64,000 nt of DNA. Origin: Paragonimus westermani (lineage: Eukaryota; Platyhelminthes; Trematoda; Plagiorchiida; Troglotrematidae). Below the pieces are notes generated by a model. The model did not search any database, was not told the origin of the DNA, and was given only the letters and a program-made list of their open reading frames with translations. The first letter of the stretch is position 1. Each line of letters begins with the position of its first letter. The stretch covers positions 222,538 to 286,537 of the forward strand of contig QNGE01000114.1 of NCBI GenBank assembly GCA_008508345.1, written 5' to 3'. Made by a program: the position numbers and the translations under genes. Below are positions 12,201 to 23,840 of this stretch, piece after piece.

Positions 12201-15200
12201 CTTCTGGATTCACAACAGTTGTACGTTTTATTTGAGAAGACTACGTTTTGGCCAACGTGGATATATATTTTTGGACAGGCGGACCGTGTTCACATCAACA
12301 GCACAGTTTCAATCGAGAGGCGAAGGAATGACTGTTTTGCAATAAGTGGGCTGCCAGCTAGAAAATCACCTATTCAGCCATTTCTATAAGGTAAGTCCAG
12401 ACCAAGATAACAGTGGTCTTACAGTGTGGACTTGTGGGCACTGGCGGATAAACAAAAATTAAGGAAATTTCGTGGGTGGGCGTTGCGACCCAAAATATTG
12501 TGTTGTGTCTAATGACCTCAGTGAAAATCTGTTTCCGGATGCACGTTTTATACATATGTTTTTCTGTCCTCAGGGAAAATGGTCAAATCTCAGCGCCATA
12601 CAATTAAAGTAAATAATGCTTTTCGCCTAACAAACTGCCTGCCTTTCTGAACAATTTTTCATCTAACGGTCTGTGCGGTTGATATTGTCTGATGATTGCT
12701 TGAAACCTACGGCACTGTTCTTCTGGAGAGCAGTTCGATTTTTCAAGGGTTGCTTTCTAGTAGTTTACCTGCTTGTCCCTTCTTTTTAAAGATCAGTCGT
12801 CCCCACTGTTGCCAGAGTATGCTAAAAACAACTACCCATATTTCTTCAATTCGGACTCATGCGGTGTGTTGTTTTCTAACCGTAGGTTTCTGATTTGTTT
12901 TCGCTGTGAGTGTATGCAGATATCAAGGACGAACAACCCTCAGGATAAGGACTTTATGTCATTCCGTCCCCTGCTTTCAGATTAGGCGTATATTACAGTT
13001 TTGGTAAACAACTGAACAGTTTGGAACGCATTACAGTGGCTTCTGAATAAAATAGCCACCTTGCGATCATCGTATGATGACTGAAAACCAGGAAAAGAAA
13101 AGACAAGAAATGAATTCCAGAAACAGCAACAGAATAACCAGTTCTAATCCTGACTCTAGTGCACAGATTGCACAACTTATAGGATAGGTCAAACCCACCC
13201 AAAACATGGGTGATCACTAATCACATGAACTTCCTCCATTCTCTCAACGAAATGGGCACTTATGGACTCACTGACGAAGTACACCAGTGTTTTTCTTCGT
13301 ACCGCATTGGTTTGTGTTTTGTACAGCCAACATAATGAAGAACCTTACCAGTGAAACAGCTTATCACATCACGTCTACAGCAGACTCCATACGTAAGTGG
13401 ATGAGCTAACGAAGAATGGATAACTTCAGCCATTACAGTTTGCGAAGTTTCCGAGAAGCTTGATTCTCTACGTGAAGCAGAAACTTCGACACAAACACCT
13501 CCTGTTTGCCAGACTGTACTGACATCCACTTTTCAGCTGTATTTGTAACGTGCGTTAACCACGCTGATGTTTGTTCCTTTTGCCCAAGTAACTCTTTATC
13601 AGTGGATAATTCACTTTGCAGATCATTCGACTTGCAGGAAATGTGATACCGTAGTCTTGAGTTGGACAGTCCATTATTCTATCAGTCATCGTGCAGCACA
13701 GTCATGTCTTAGGCGGCTGGGACGAACATACAGTTGAGATTTTCACTAGAAGTGGGACAATTAAGACATCTACTTTTGTGTAAAGAAGACAACAGGTCAA
13801 ATGGGTGCAGAATTCACCTTGGCGTGAACGTGGCTGGCCGGTAGACCAAAGATCGAACGACCTCTATGAGAGTCACGAGTTAACCACTCAGATATTCAAA
13901 GATATCTAACGGTTGGTGTAATCAAATATCAGACGGTACGTCCGCGTCGCTCATGCTGGATTGTACGACGCATCACCACATGAGCATAAATCTAGAACGG
14001 AAATCGACCATATCACTATACTGTGGGCAAAGAATCTGGTATACTAGTGGGGAAGAGCTTTCTCACAATACCTGCCAGATATTCTCAACGTTCGCTTTGA
14101 GCACTGAAGGGTCAATGAATTCCAACTAGGTCGATTCTCCATCAGGGTTTTGTAGTTTCGTTTATGAGAATATGGTGTCATGATACCATTAATATGGCCA
14201 AACATTTGGAAGGGTGCTCACTGCAGAGAGGTGACCATTGTGGGAATAGTAAAAACACCTCTGAATTGTGTGAGAAATACCATTCAAAAGTTGAGAAAAT
14301 GCATCATTTTTAGTGGCAACCGTTGTGTACTTTTCACAAGTAAAAACTGCAGCTTAGTCGTTTTTTCTGATCAATCGTGAAGTCCTACCCACCAATTCTT
14401 TCAAAGATAGATAATTTTGAAAAATACCATTAGGTATTTTTCAGAGTTGATGGCAAAGCTTACCAGCAGTTGCTGTGACTTCACTGGTCTACTCACCTCT
14501 ACCTTGCCTACTTTTCGTTTAACAGTGTGCTTCTTATTTATCCGAGAATTTCGGGTGATGGTATTTGCAAGGTGCAGCTGAGAAAAGAGGACTGAGAGCT
14601 GCAAGAAATAATAAACTTGGCGAAGTCTTCGTCCAAAATGTTTCTGCTATCGGGGAAACTTAAGTGAAGTGGGTAATCTTGTTTTCGTGAGAGTCTACGC
14701 TGCTCGAATCGAGATCATTTGTCAATACCAAAGCAGAATTCCGTAAACTCATCCACCTGTTTTCAACTGATGCATTGATTCTACTATGTTTTCTTGTATA
14801 CTTGTCTTTGCAACTGTTCCATAGGCTGATGCCAGCTAATCTATCGTTGATACTTGTCGTAGTGGCTGTTCTGTGTATGTATTAGTGTAGATGTCCTGGT
14901 GTGTGAAGTGTCCAAATGTTGAACCGTTGCCATCGTTTTTGAGATAAGGAGACAGATTTTGTAACGGTCGATACCAGCGATCGACATGCCAACTCATAAG
15001 CAATACCAGTATCCTCCTGTTTGTAAGTGTTGTCCCATAACTCAGTACTCAAATCTAAGGGTCAAAGAACCCCTTTGTCACCCAGGCCCTAAAAGTCCAA
15101 CCATAAGCTTATGCAGCACTACGCTTGAGAATCCTCAACAGAGTTCATATATGCGTTAAAAATTCACTCACCTGACCCGGTGGTTGGTATCATATTTGGT

Positions 15201-18200
15201 CCTGTACTGGGAGGCATAAATCAGCGTATGCTCTCCCGATTCATGTTCCGACTCCGTCAGCTTTTTAGGCTACAACAGCTGGTAAACACCAACGGCAAGT
15301 TGTCAACATATCATGCCACTAGGGAAGCAGTGGTTTAGAAAGTATGAATCCGCAGATGTGAATCTAACTGAAGTCGGGCAAGAGAAGGTGACAGCTTAAC
15401 GACACAATGGCGTAACAGACAGTTTCCTCTGAACCGCAGAATTTTACTACCGACTGGATAGAGGGATCTTGCTCGAAAACTACTTCGAGCTGCAATACGT
15501 AGCAGCTAAGCTGTTCAGTGGTATACAAGTATGACTAGCTTAACCCTCATTCGGTCCAGGATTACAAACCATATATGTTAGAGTACTCATGTAAATGTAC
15601 TTATCTTGATTCTGTTTAGCATTTAATTCGCACTTCTAATCACTGGTTATCCTTGTTCAAGACTCATTATCATTGCTTTTAATCGATCACGCAAAATTGT
15701 GAGAACTTTTAACATGCACCGAATTAGTTCAGAGTGAGCATCTTGTAATATCATAACTGCTCGGCTTAAAGGTCGACTTTCGTTTAAGGACATGACTCAG
15801 ATTTACTAATGGATGTCCGTACACACATTTTGTCACAGCTAGAGAGCTACCCAGATATGGCAATATAAACTGTTATGAACACTTACGAATAACAAACAAC
15901 TTTGAAAAACGCTCACAGATTGTTGCCACAAGACACAATGGTGAAACGGAGGCTAACGTTTGCGTCGACAAATGTACGGAGTTACTCAAGTCATGAAATT
16001 ATCAGCAAGGCATTCGAAATAGATGTCTCAAATTAGGCAAATTACGTGAACGTTATGCTGAACATTACGACAATACGACAACAACAATGATTGTGTCCTT
16101 TTGTCACAGAGAATTTTGCTTGATGGCATGTTACAATGCCGGAAATGATGAACGTATGGTATTGCAGTTGATTGGACACGTGGAAGAATAGTTGGGCCCT
16201 CACAAGCTGGAGGACTTCCTTTACTTTTACCGGTCAGTAGTCCGGTGTTGAGCTGATGTTTGCTAAACTCTACTCTTAATTGATTGAAAGTTTCGCATTC
16301 AGACAGACCTGCTAGATAGGTTCGTTTAAAAAAGCACATTAAGCCAGAGCTTTTGCTCTTGTTAATGCTCATCGGAAGCGGATGTTCTTGGCACGGGTAG
16401 GAGTTGACGTTCTATCCACATCGTCAACTGAGCTGAAAACTGTCTTTGAATTTACACCGGGTAACACCGAATTATAACGTGAACCAACCAAACGCACCCT
16501 GTTTCCAGATAAGCACAAATAAACTCTCTCCACCTACTTGTTCGTGGGACTGAAATTTTATTCAGTGCTGCTATTCAGATAATCGAGCTTACTAACACAA
16601 GCGGTGAAGTGCTGAAAGTCAGTAATTCGTATGCTGCAAAAATCACCCCCCTAAAATCTAAGTTGCATATGTAGGATTCTTCCTTTACTTCAATTTTGCA
16701 GAAGTTACTGAGGTCCGAGTCGTTTCGCGACTTTTCACACTCGTTCTAACGCGAACGGTCACGTTTTAGTAGCAGGGATGCAACATTATGTGTTCATGTC
16801 ATTATCAAAGCAGATGGGCAGATTGAAGATGTAAAACACGTGCATTCAAGTCTCTGACATAGGCGAAATCGATCACCAACTAGTAGGGAAGACGATTTTC
16901 ATTATCCCATCTTAAGCAGGCCAATTATTCCTTCTTTCGAAGACTACCGGCGGTTTAAGTGTTCTGCTGCTCACCATGCTTGGCATTTCAATCACAAACT
17001 CTTCATCATCAATCGAAGTGACAACAGCAGGGACTAGATATGTGTCAGTGTAGATCCGGCTATCAAATTTCTGTGCACCATTGAAGTTACTTAGGTTGTT
17101 GATGAGTATTCATGTGCAATGACGAGGTAAGAGTCAGTTCAAATGGTTTTTACGAAAAATTATTCATAATCACATCATGGTTTTAATCGGCAATTTAAAA
17201 TTTGCACCACCTACCACACATCCACATTAATCCCTCAACCTTAGACGTGGCAGTGCAAATCAATTCATCATCCAACCTGTCCCGTTAACAGTTAAGCTGC
17301 AATGTCTGCCCCCTAAAAAAGGAGACATTCAGAGTCGAATTCAACGCCACACCCTAGTTTTGTGTCACCGTTGCCCTTACTGTGCTATTGCTGAGTTCGA
17401 TAGCTTTCTATGATCGGTTACCTGCCACGCGCACCTGTTTGAAGATCAGCCCTATATAATCAGATTTCTAGTGCCCAAGCCAACCTCCCAATTAAAGTCA
17501 TTAAAACTTCCTTTAATTCTTTTGAATTTCCAACTGCTCCTATGAATTCGGACAGGGACCAAAATTATAGTGTACCTGGTATATTAGGTTACCCAGTCAC
17601 GTGCTAATTGTGAGCCATGTTTACAGTTAGGTGCATTATCATCTCTTACCACTGTCTGAATATTTTTCAGTTTTGGTTTGTCCATTGCTCCTCCAAAATG
17701 TGTCTTTGGTGCAGATTCTATCCATTTCTAGGTCACTTTATTTAGCTCCCACCAATTAAGGTAATTCGTGTACAAATCAAAGATTAACAACACCCTTTTC
17801 TCCAACTCCGTTAGAAACACCCGTGCATTTTAGGCTCGGTTACTACGTATCGCCACTTCGTTTCTCGCCTTTAACATGCTCGGCTTTTTGGTACGTTTGG
17901 TTCACAGTTGTAAACAAGCAGTTGTCTTCAATCCAGTCAATTAAGGACGCATCGAACACACTTACACAAGCAACTAGCATAAGTCACTGTGATCAACAGC
18001 TTCCATCTACTGGTGTACTAAGCCACACCGTTTATGCAATCATTCTGCAGTTTGTGCATGGGCGGTCGCAAATAATAAAATTCTCACCAGAACCCACCGC
18101 TTGATCATGTGTCTATAGCATTCTTGTGTGTTTATTTCTGACTGATTGATTGTCCATTAATACGTGGGCTTTTGTTGAAGACCCCAATTTATTCGTGCAT

Positions 18201-19010
18201 GTACATCGTCAAAATTTCCATCAGTGCGTCTTACTCGTGAGCGCGTTGGTTCAGACTATCGCTAGAAGTGACGATTGTTCATGATGTAACACAAATGAAC
18301 AAGAACACATGTGTGAAGAACAGGAGGGAATGAAAAAATGACAAGAAGAAGAATATAAATAAAGGGGGTTCAGGAAACGACAAATAGTGAACATCCCCGC
18401 GGATACACGCTCATCATTGAATACGGCACACTGCCTTATCAGAAAGTTTTTCAAACCATGGTGAGAAGGGTCAAAAATTACCCAACCGGGCTGACGTTAC
18501 CTACTAACCAAATACTCGAAAGTTATATACAATTCCCATCGCATTAAGCACTCCTCAATGATATCAGCAAATTGGCTCATTCCTACAATTTGAAGTGGAC
18601 AATTTTTATATAAGTGCACTTGACAACTTCGTCACGAACGCCTTCTCCAAGACGCATGTTGATAGTGCGTCGTCGAGAAACACGTAGGACGGTTCTTGGT
18701 TAAATATGGCTGAAGACGCTAATGCACTTCTGAGTCTGTCTACGACGTTTCAGAAAGAATGACTGAATGAGACTGTAATACTTCTTATAAAATCTAGCTC
18801 AGTCGACCAGTAAATGTCAGCTTGGAGAATACTGTCTTTCATCAAGTAAACGAGCCTGATTTGAGCAAACTCAGACCCCAAAGTACTTAAGTGCTGTTCT
18901 ACTCATCCGTCTTGAACAAGCCAATTAACTATGTGCGATAGATTAACCGGTAAACTCTGACCAATTTTTCCCAATTATTATCGCAAATCAGCGTCTACCG
19001 GTTACACAGG
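6201..19010. other. No supported gene; weak open frames only
   Basis: The longest open frames are 6233-6649 (+, 138 codons, lysine-rich, no motif recognised) and a frame open from 8536 to 9126 (+) except for one TGA at 8851. These lengths are near what chance gives in sequence of this composition. No tRNA, rRNA or repeat family shared with the rest of the window was found. Around 11.49-11.54 kb there is a degenerate alternating purine-pyrimidine (TG/CA) tract. Confidence 0.3.
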
Positions 19011-19015
19011 TTTTC

Positions 19016-19046
19016 CACCCTAACAGTAACCCTAACCCAAACCCAA
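19016..19046. repeat. Short interstitial telomere-like repeat
   Basis: The sequence contains CCCTAA-type units (CACCCTAACAG, AACCCTAACCC, AAACCC) over about 30 bp, imperfect. TTAGGG is the usual metazoan telomere unit. It is too short to be a chromosome end; an internal relic or chance run is more likely. Confidence 0.35.
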
Positions 19047-21689
19047 CAATTGCGCTAACTGTGTAGACGTGGCATGCATCAGAACATTTACCTTCGGATA
19101 AATTCCTATCCCTGTTGCCAGTCACGCACACTCCAAAGTCATGCCGTACAGACTGCTTGATATTTTCTTGTTCAAGGTGCTGGGTTTCCGCTAATCCATC
19201 TGGACACAGTTGGCTTACTGTCAGTCCTTTATGAGAGGAAACATCCGTAGGCTTGCTCAGATTTATTCACTCGCAGACAAGTAGACTTTTCATTCAGCAT
19301 GATTTCTTTGGACGCACTCGAAAGAAACTACACTGAGCACCTGCTTGTAAGTTGCCCATTTCCATCAGTGTGGCTGGGGACGGCAGAACACAACTCTTAA
19401 CTCCATTGTGAACCCAATCATTCGATATATTTTACCACGTGCGTGTTGTCGTTCTCCATCCAGTTGTAGACCGCTTCTTTTGAAGGCAGTCCCAATGGAC
19501 GGAACATTATTTGGAATTTGTTCAACAGTCCAACCGTTTTTCGATGTCACGAACTTAGTTAAACCGTATGGTGCTCGTCTTTTACTACGATTTTTCAACA
19601 CTAACCGGTGCGACTCTATACTAGGAGGTGCACATCTACAAGCTGCCTTCCTTCCACTATAACTACAACGTCAGTCACTTTACAACCATGAATGTTTACA
19701 CATCGGTACACATACTTTTTGCTATAAGACAGGTCAGTATATTTGGGAGCATATCGCTTATTAATTCACAGTGACAAACATTGTGAAGACATTATACAAA
19801 ATTGTCTGCTCCAAACTGGTGGGATAAACATAATGACGCTCTTACCGTCACATTAGTGGTTTGACCACTGTGATTCCAAATGCGTTGGAAAATTCACTGC
19901 TTTCCACCGTCCCTTGGTTTACCATCCTCATAACACTTATCAACACCTCCATTCTTTTCCCACCTATACTTTACACAATACTAACCACTACAAGTTTAAG
20001 TAGATACAACAAATTGCCCCAAAGTTCCGTATACGCTTTCATTAGTTTTAATCCAGGGTCCCCCATGATAGAAGTCATTTGTGTGAAAAGTTAGTCACGT
20101 TTCCCCATTTGCTTCCACCCCCACTGCATTACACTAATCACTGTTTGTCAGTGAGCACTAGTGAACTGCAATTTACTAAATGCGAATCATTGTGTTTAAC
20201 AAGTAACACTTGTATCGAGCAGTTTTTCAACTTATACCGAATGCTCCTCATCATTCATTTTTTTGTTCTGGCAGAGAGTTTCAATATCGTGTGCGCCCAA
20301 GTCTACAAGCAAATAAAAAACCTTACTTTGTTAATACCAAACAATTTTTATTTTTCTTAGTTCTTTTCAATGCACTGGCATAAATTTTATGACATAATGT
20401 ATCCTGATGGTCAAAGGCGGAGATATCAGGATGTTATGCAAGGAAGTCTTTCACGGTGTAACATTGATTTTAGATGTTGGGAAGACTTAGCGTTGAACTG
20501 GACGGCCTGGGAGAACACGATCCGAACGGGCGCCCAAAAGTTCAACCTCTAGTTGTTGCGCGACTGAGAACGAAAGCACGTGGTACGCAAAGGAACGATC
20601 GTGCTATAGGTCGTGGTGATGTGACTATATGGGGTTGCGATGTGTGCGTCGCGAATACGCTGGCCGATTGGGATTAGTAGGTCACCAACGTACTCATAGT
20701 ACACTGTCGGCCAAGAGACGACGAGTACGTTAGGCTCAGGTCAGGTAGGTGGTATCAGTTTATTCACTGTACTCTTGTTAATGGTTGTATCGGCTAAGAC
20801 CCTGGTCGTTTGGCAATCAATCCGCTCCTCTTTTCAGAAAACTGGGTGTCTGCAACCTTCCACCCACTCATTTTTTCACCTTTGTTGGTGTCTCTGTTGG
20901 TGTGTTGGGCTGTTTGTAATCAATTGTAACTTTTGTTTTTCGCCCTTATCTTGTATGGGATGCACTAACGTGCACTCCTGTATTGTAATACTTCTTGTAT
21001 TACACTTCACAAGTATTTCTTCTCAGTTTAGGTCTCGTCATCGCAGTCGCTCTCTGTTTACTTTCCGCGAGGTCAGGGTTTTCTTTCTTTAATAGCCAAT
21101 CAACTGGCTAACCAGCATTGGCCGGTTGGAACCAAAGGCCTCACCCGCACACATATAGGTGTTATTACTTCGTGTTTACACTGGATATGCGATGTGTGGG
21201 TGGAACCGCAAGTGGTTCAGCGCAAGCCAATTGCGGTGATGGTCAAGCGCAGGCGTCCTTTGGCTTCAGTCACTGTGGTAGTCTAATCCGAACCGAATGC
21301 TGTCAACCATGACATTATATGTAGTAAGCTGAACATAAGAACAGGAAAACCACTTTTCAATTATTGGTACATTACAACTGAGCTTCCAACACAGCAAATC
21401 TTAAACATACATCTCACTGACGTTTCCCATGAATTCCTCAGCGGGAAAACAGATCAGCAGGTTGTTTAACCAAATATATCAACATAATATAGAATAGTAG
21501 GTATTCGCGAAACGCGCACCCATATCCAGGTTCGCTCAGTAGGAAAGACAACCTGGGGCAAGTTCATTCGAAATACAAACTGCAAGATACTTTCGAAAAT
21601 ATCTGAGCAAGAAAACCACATATGGTATTAATGAAAAACAAGTGAGAGATCTATAGCTTATTCGAATTTACTTATGGTCTCCTCAAATG
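19047..21689. other. No supported gene
   Basis: Only short open frames are seen (up to 105 codons, 20775-21092), none with a recognised domain. No repeat copy shared with other parts of the window was found. Confidence 0.35.
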
Positions 21690-21939
21690 TACATTTTTCA
21701 TCTGCCTCTCTCTGGAAGCCCATTCTCATATGAACACGTGGATTTCATGCTTTTTAAAGGTCGGATATCTCTATAGTGACCATGGCCATCCCAAACTAGA
21801 TGTAGCAACTTCACCGGACTCAATAATGTTTCTCGTCCCATTTGTGAACCTACACACAGGATGTAACATATCCGCACCAAATGTAGTACGAATGAGGTTG
21901 AATAGTTTGGGCGTCGTGTTTAACATGTTATTGATAAAC

Positions 21940-22153
21940 AGATTGGGAATCACACAACGTTTCGAGCAAGTTGTAATACTATACGTTTCAACCACCTCGG
22001 GTGGCCTTTCTCAGGAGTGTTGTAATCGCAATCACCTTGACAGAGGAACCTCTATCAAGGTGATTTCGATTACAACACTCCTGAGCAAGACCACCCGAGG
22101 TGGTTGAAACGTACAGTATTACAACTTGCTCGAAACGTTGTTATTCCCAATCT
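21940..22153. repeat. Near-perfect inverted repeat, 107- and 105-bp arms, 2-nt loop
   Basis: The left arm 21940-22046 and right arm 22049-22153 are reverse complements with only scattered mismatches and a few indels (for example CACA against T near the outer end). The turn is AGAGG-AA-CCTCT at 22042-22053. Each arm contains the complete CTGA...GAAAC motif described separately. RNA from either strand would fold into a hairpin of about 105 bp. The spacer is so small that a head-to-head duplication of one repeat end is more likely than two independent insertions. Confidence 0.9.
22074..22120 (+). ncRNA. Degenerate hammerhead-like motif, right arm of palindrome
   Basis: Order of elements: AACACTC (22074-22080), CTGAGCA (22081-22087), a stem-loop CCACC-CGA-GGTGG, GAAAC (22106-22110), GTA (22111-22113), then CAGTATT (22114-22120), which pairs partly with AACACTC. 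This matches a type I hammerhead with minimal stem III, but core position 8 is C instead of G, and stem II is joined to the core by an extra unpaired base or G·T pairs. I expect it to be inactive as it stands. The left arm carries the same motif on the minus strand (CTGAGAA at 22014-22008). Confidence 0.4.
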
Positions 22154-22857
22154 TTTTTTCAACTACACATAGGATAACTAAATTTAGAATTCGATACTTT
22201 TCAAACGATCATCTTTGTCTCAACCTGAATTCACTTTCTAGTCTAAGTGCTGTATAACTCTTCATTAAACACTCGCTCAGCCAATAATCACAAGTTTCCA
22301 GATAATGTTGGTCACCGTGTTACCCTCTGATTAATATGCAGTATATGAAATGAAATCAAATATATCAGTATTTCAGATAATATCACCTCATCGTGACAAT
22401 TCTGATTTGACTGGTGCAAGCAGAATTAGCGTAAAACGCATGGCCTAATACAAACTAAGCACTCAGATAGTGTTGAGTATATAGAGTCTTTTACTGTTGA
22501 ATAAGAATTTGAGTTCAACTTTATTGATACATTGCATATTTTGTGCTGACATTCTTAATAAGAAGGAGAATTTGGTTCGGTTGTTTTAACCGGTCTGGTG
22601 TTGAGTGAACAGTGCTTGATTATCTTATTCATGGAAAAATGATTGAAGCGAGGTAGCAGAGAAAAATGTGAATTAATCAAACCGCGATTGCAAGCGCAAA
22701 CAGATCGCATTTTGTCCAAATTTTGGTAATAGTTTAAGGATTTAAATCACATTTTCTCTGACAAAAATCTTCCAACAAACACATGGGAGACTAAGGCTTG
22801 CTGTGTACGAGTCCATCGTTATTTTTGGCTAACATAAATGCTCGGCAATTGTGTCCC
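22154..22857. other. No supported gene
   Basis: AT-rich sequence between the palindrome and the SINE at the gap. No open frame or repeat identified. Confidence 0.4.
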
Positions 22858-22915
22858 GGTTCATGGTTTCCACAACACACACATCTGATCGCAGCGTTCG
22901 CATTCAGATAGACTT
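22858..22915 (-). mobile_element. SINE 3' end (minus strand), cut by assembly gap
   Basis: The reverse complement matches the SINE tail: GTCTATCTGAATGCGAA, GCTGCGATCA and the following GTG run. Only the 3' end is present before the gap begins. Its orientation is opposite to the copy on the far side of the gap. Confidence 0.8.
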
Positions 22916-23674
22916 NNNNNNNNNNNNNNNNNNNNNNNNNNNNNNNNNNNNNNNNNNNNNNNNNNNNNNNNNNNNNNNNNNNNNNNNNNNNNNNNNNNNN
23001 NNNNNNNNNNNNNNNNNNNNNNNNNNNNNNNNNNNNNNNNNNNNNNNNNNNNNNNNNNNNNNNNNNNNNNNNNNNNNNNNNNNNNNNNNNNNNNNNNNNN
23101 NNNNNNNNNNNNNNNNNNNNNNNNNNNNNNNNNNNNNNNNNNNNNNNNNNNNNNNNNNNNNNNNNNNNNNNNNNNNNNNNNNNNNNNNNNNNNNNNNNNN
23201 NNNNNNNNNNNNNNNNNNNNNNNNNNNNNNNNNNNNNNNNNNNNNNNNNNNNNNNNNNNNNNNNNNNNNNNNNNNNNNNNNNNNNNNNNNNNNNNNNNNN
23301 NNNNNNNNNNNNNNNNNNNNNNNNNNNNNNNNNNNNNNNNNNNNNNNNNNNNNNNNNNNNNNNNNNNNNNNNNNNNNNNNNNNNNNNNNNNNNNNNNNNN
23401 NNNNNNNNNNNNNNNNNNNNNNNNNNNNNNNNNNNNNNNNNNNNNNNNNNNNNNNNNNNNNNNNNNNNNNNNNNNNNNNNNNNNNNNNNNNNNNNNNNNN
23501 NNNNNNNNNNNNNNNNNNNNNNNNNNNNNNNNNNNNNNNNNNNNNNNNNNNNNNNNNNNNNNNNNNNNNNNNNNNNNNNNNNNNNNNNNNNNNNNNNNNN
23601 NNNNNNNNNNNNNNNNNNNNNNNNNNNNNNNNNNNNNNNNNNNNNNNNNNNNNNNNNNNNNNNNNNNNNNNNNN
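22916..23674. other. Assembly gap of 759 N
   Basis: Unsequenced bases. Apparent long open frames across it come only from the run of N and are not real. Both edges lie inside copies of the same SINE in opposite orientation, so the gap probably reflects an inverted repeat that did not assemble. Confidence 1.
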
Positions 23675-23840
23675 GAATGGCCGGAGTTCAAATCCCGGCC
23701 GTGGCAAGGATATGCACTACTGACGAGCTCTAATGAGAGTGAAACTCGAGTTTAGTGCTTCTTTTCGAAAGAGGCTGTCTTGAATGTCTATCTGAATGCG
23801 AAGGCTGCGATCAAATGTGAGTGATGGTCAACTTGAAAAT
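23675..23840 (+). mobile_element. SINE copy emerging from gap, well preserved
   Basis: The copy begins at the tRNA-like region just before the B-box-like AGTTCAAATCC and continues through the ribozyme and 3' body to CAACTTGAAAAT. It is among the least diverged 3' parts in the window. The A box and 5' module, if present, are in the gap. Confidence 0.9.
23714..23758 (+). ncRNA. Type I hammerhead ribozyme, conserved core intact
   Basis: Stem I is GCACTA (23714-23719) with TAGTGC (23753-23758), six perfect pairs. The core is CTGACGA (23720-23726; the variable position is C). Stem II is GCTCT/AGAGT with loop AATG, including a G·T pair at its base. GAAAC is at 23741-23745. Stem III is ACTC/GAGT. 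The cleavage triplet is GTT (23750-23752), which fits the permitted NUH rule. Of the copies here this one has the most regular stem I. Confidence 0.8.

Larger units (their letters stand above)
21690..22153 (-). mobile_element. Dispersed repeat ending in a large palindrome (possibly Penelope-like)
   Basis: The sequence on the minus strand from about 22046 down to about 21870 matches the plus-strand copy at 30260-30423 almost base for base, so this is a dispersed repeat. At its edge the repeat turns back on itself as a palindrome (21940-22153). Minus-strand frames 21771-21995 and 21698-21880 run through it, but no reverse transcriptase or GIY-YIG motif is visible. Penelope-like elements are known to carry terminal repeats in odd orientations and hammerhead motifs, which is why I suggest that class. 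The assignment is inference; a foldback DNA element is the main alternative. Confidence 0.5.

Noticed and set aside
19016..19046. Chromosome-end telomere
   Set aside because: About 30 bp and imperfect, flanked by ordinary sequence on both sides.
22851..23723. Long open frames of 267-290 codons on both strands
   Set aside because: They are made almost entirely of N and exist only because the gap contains no stop codons.
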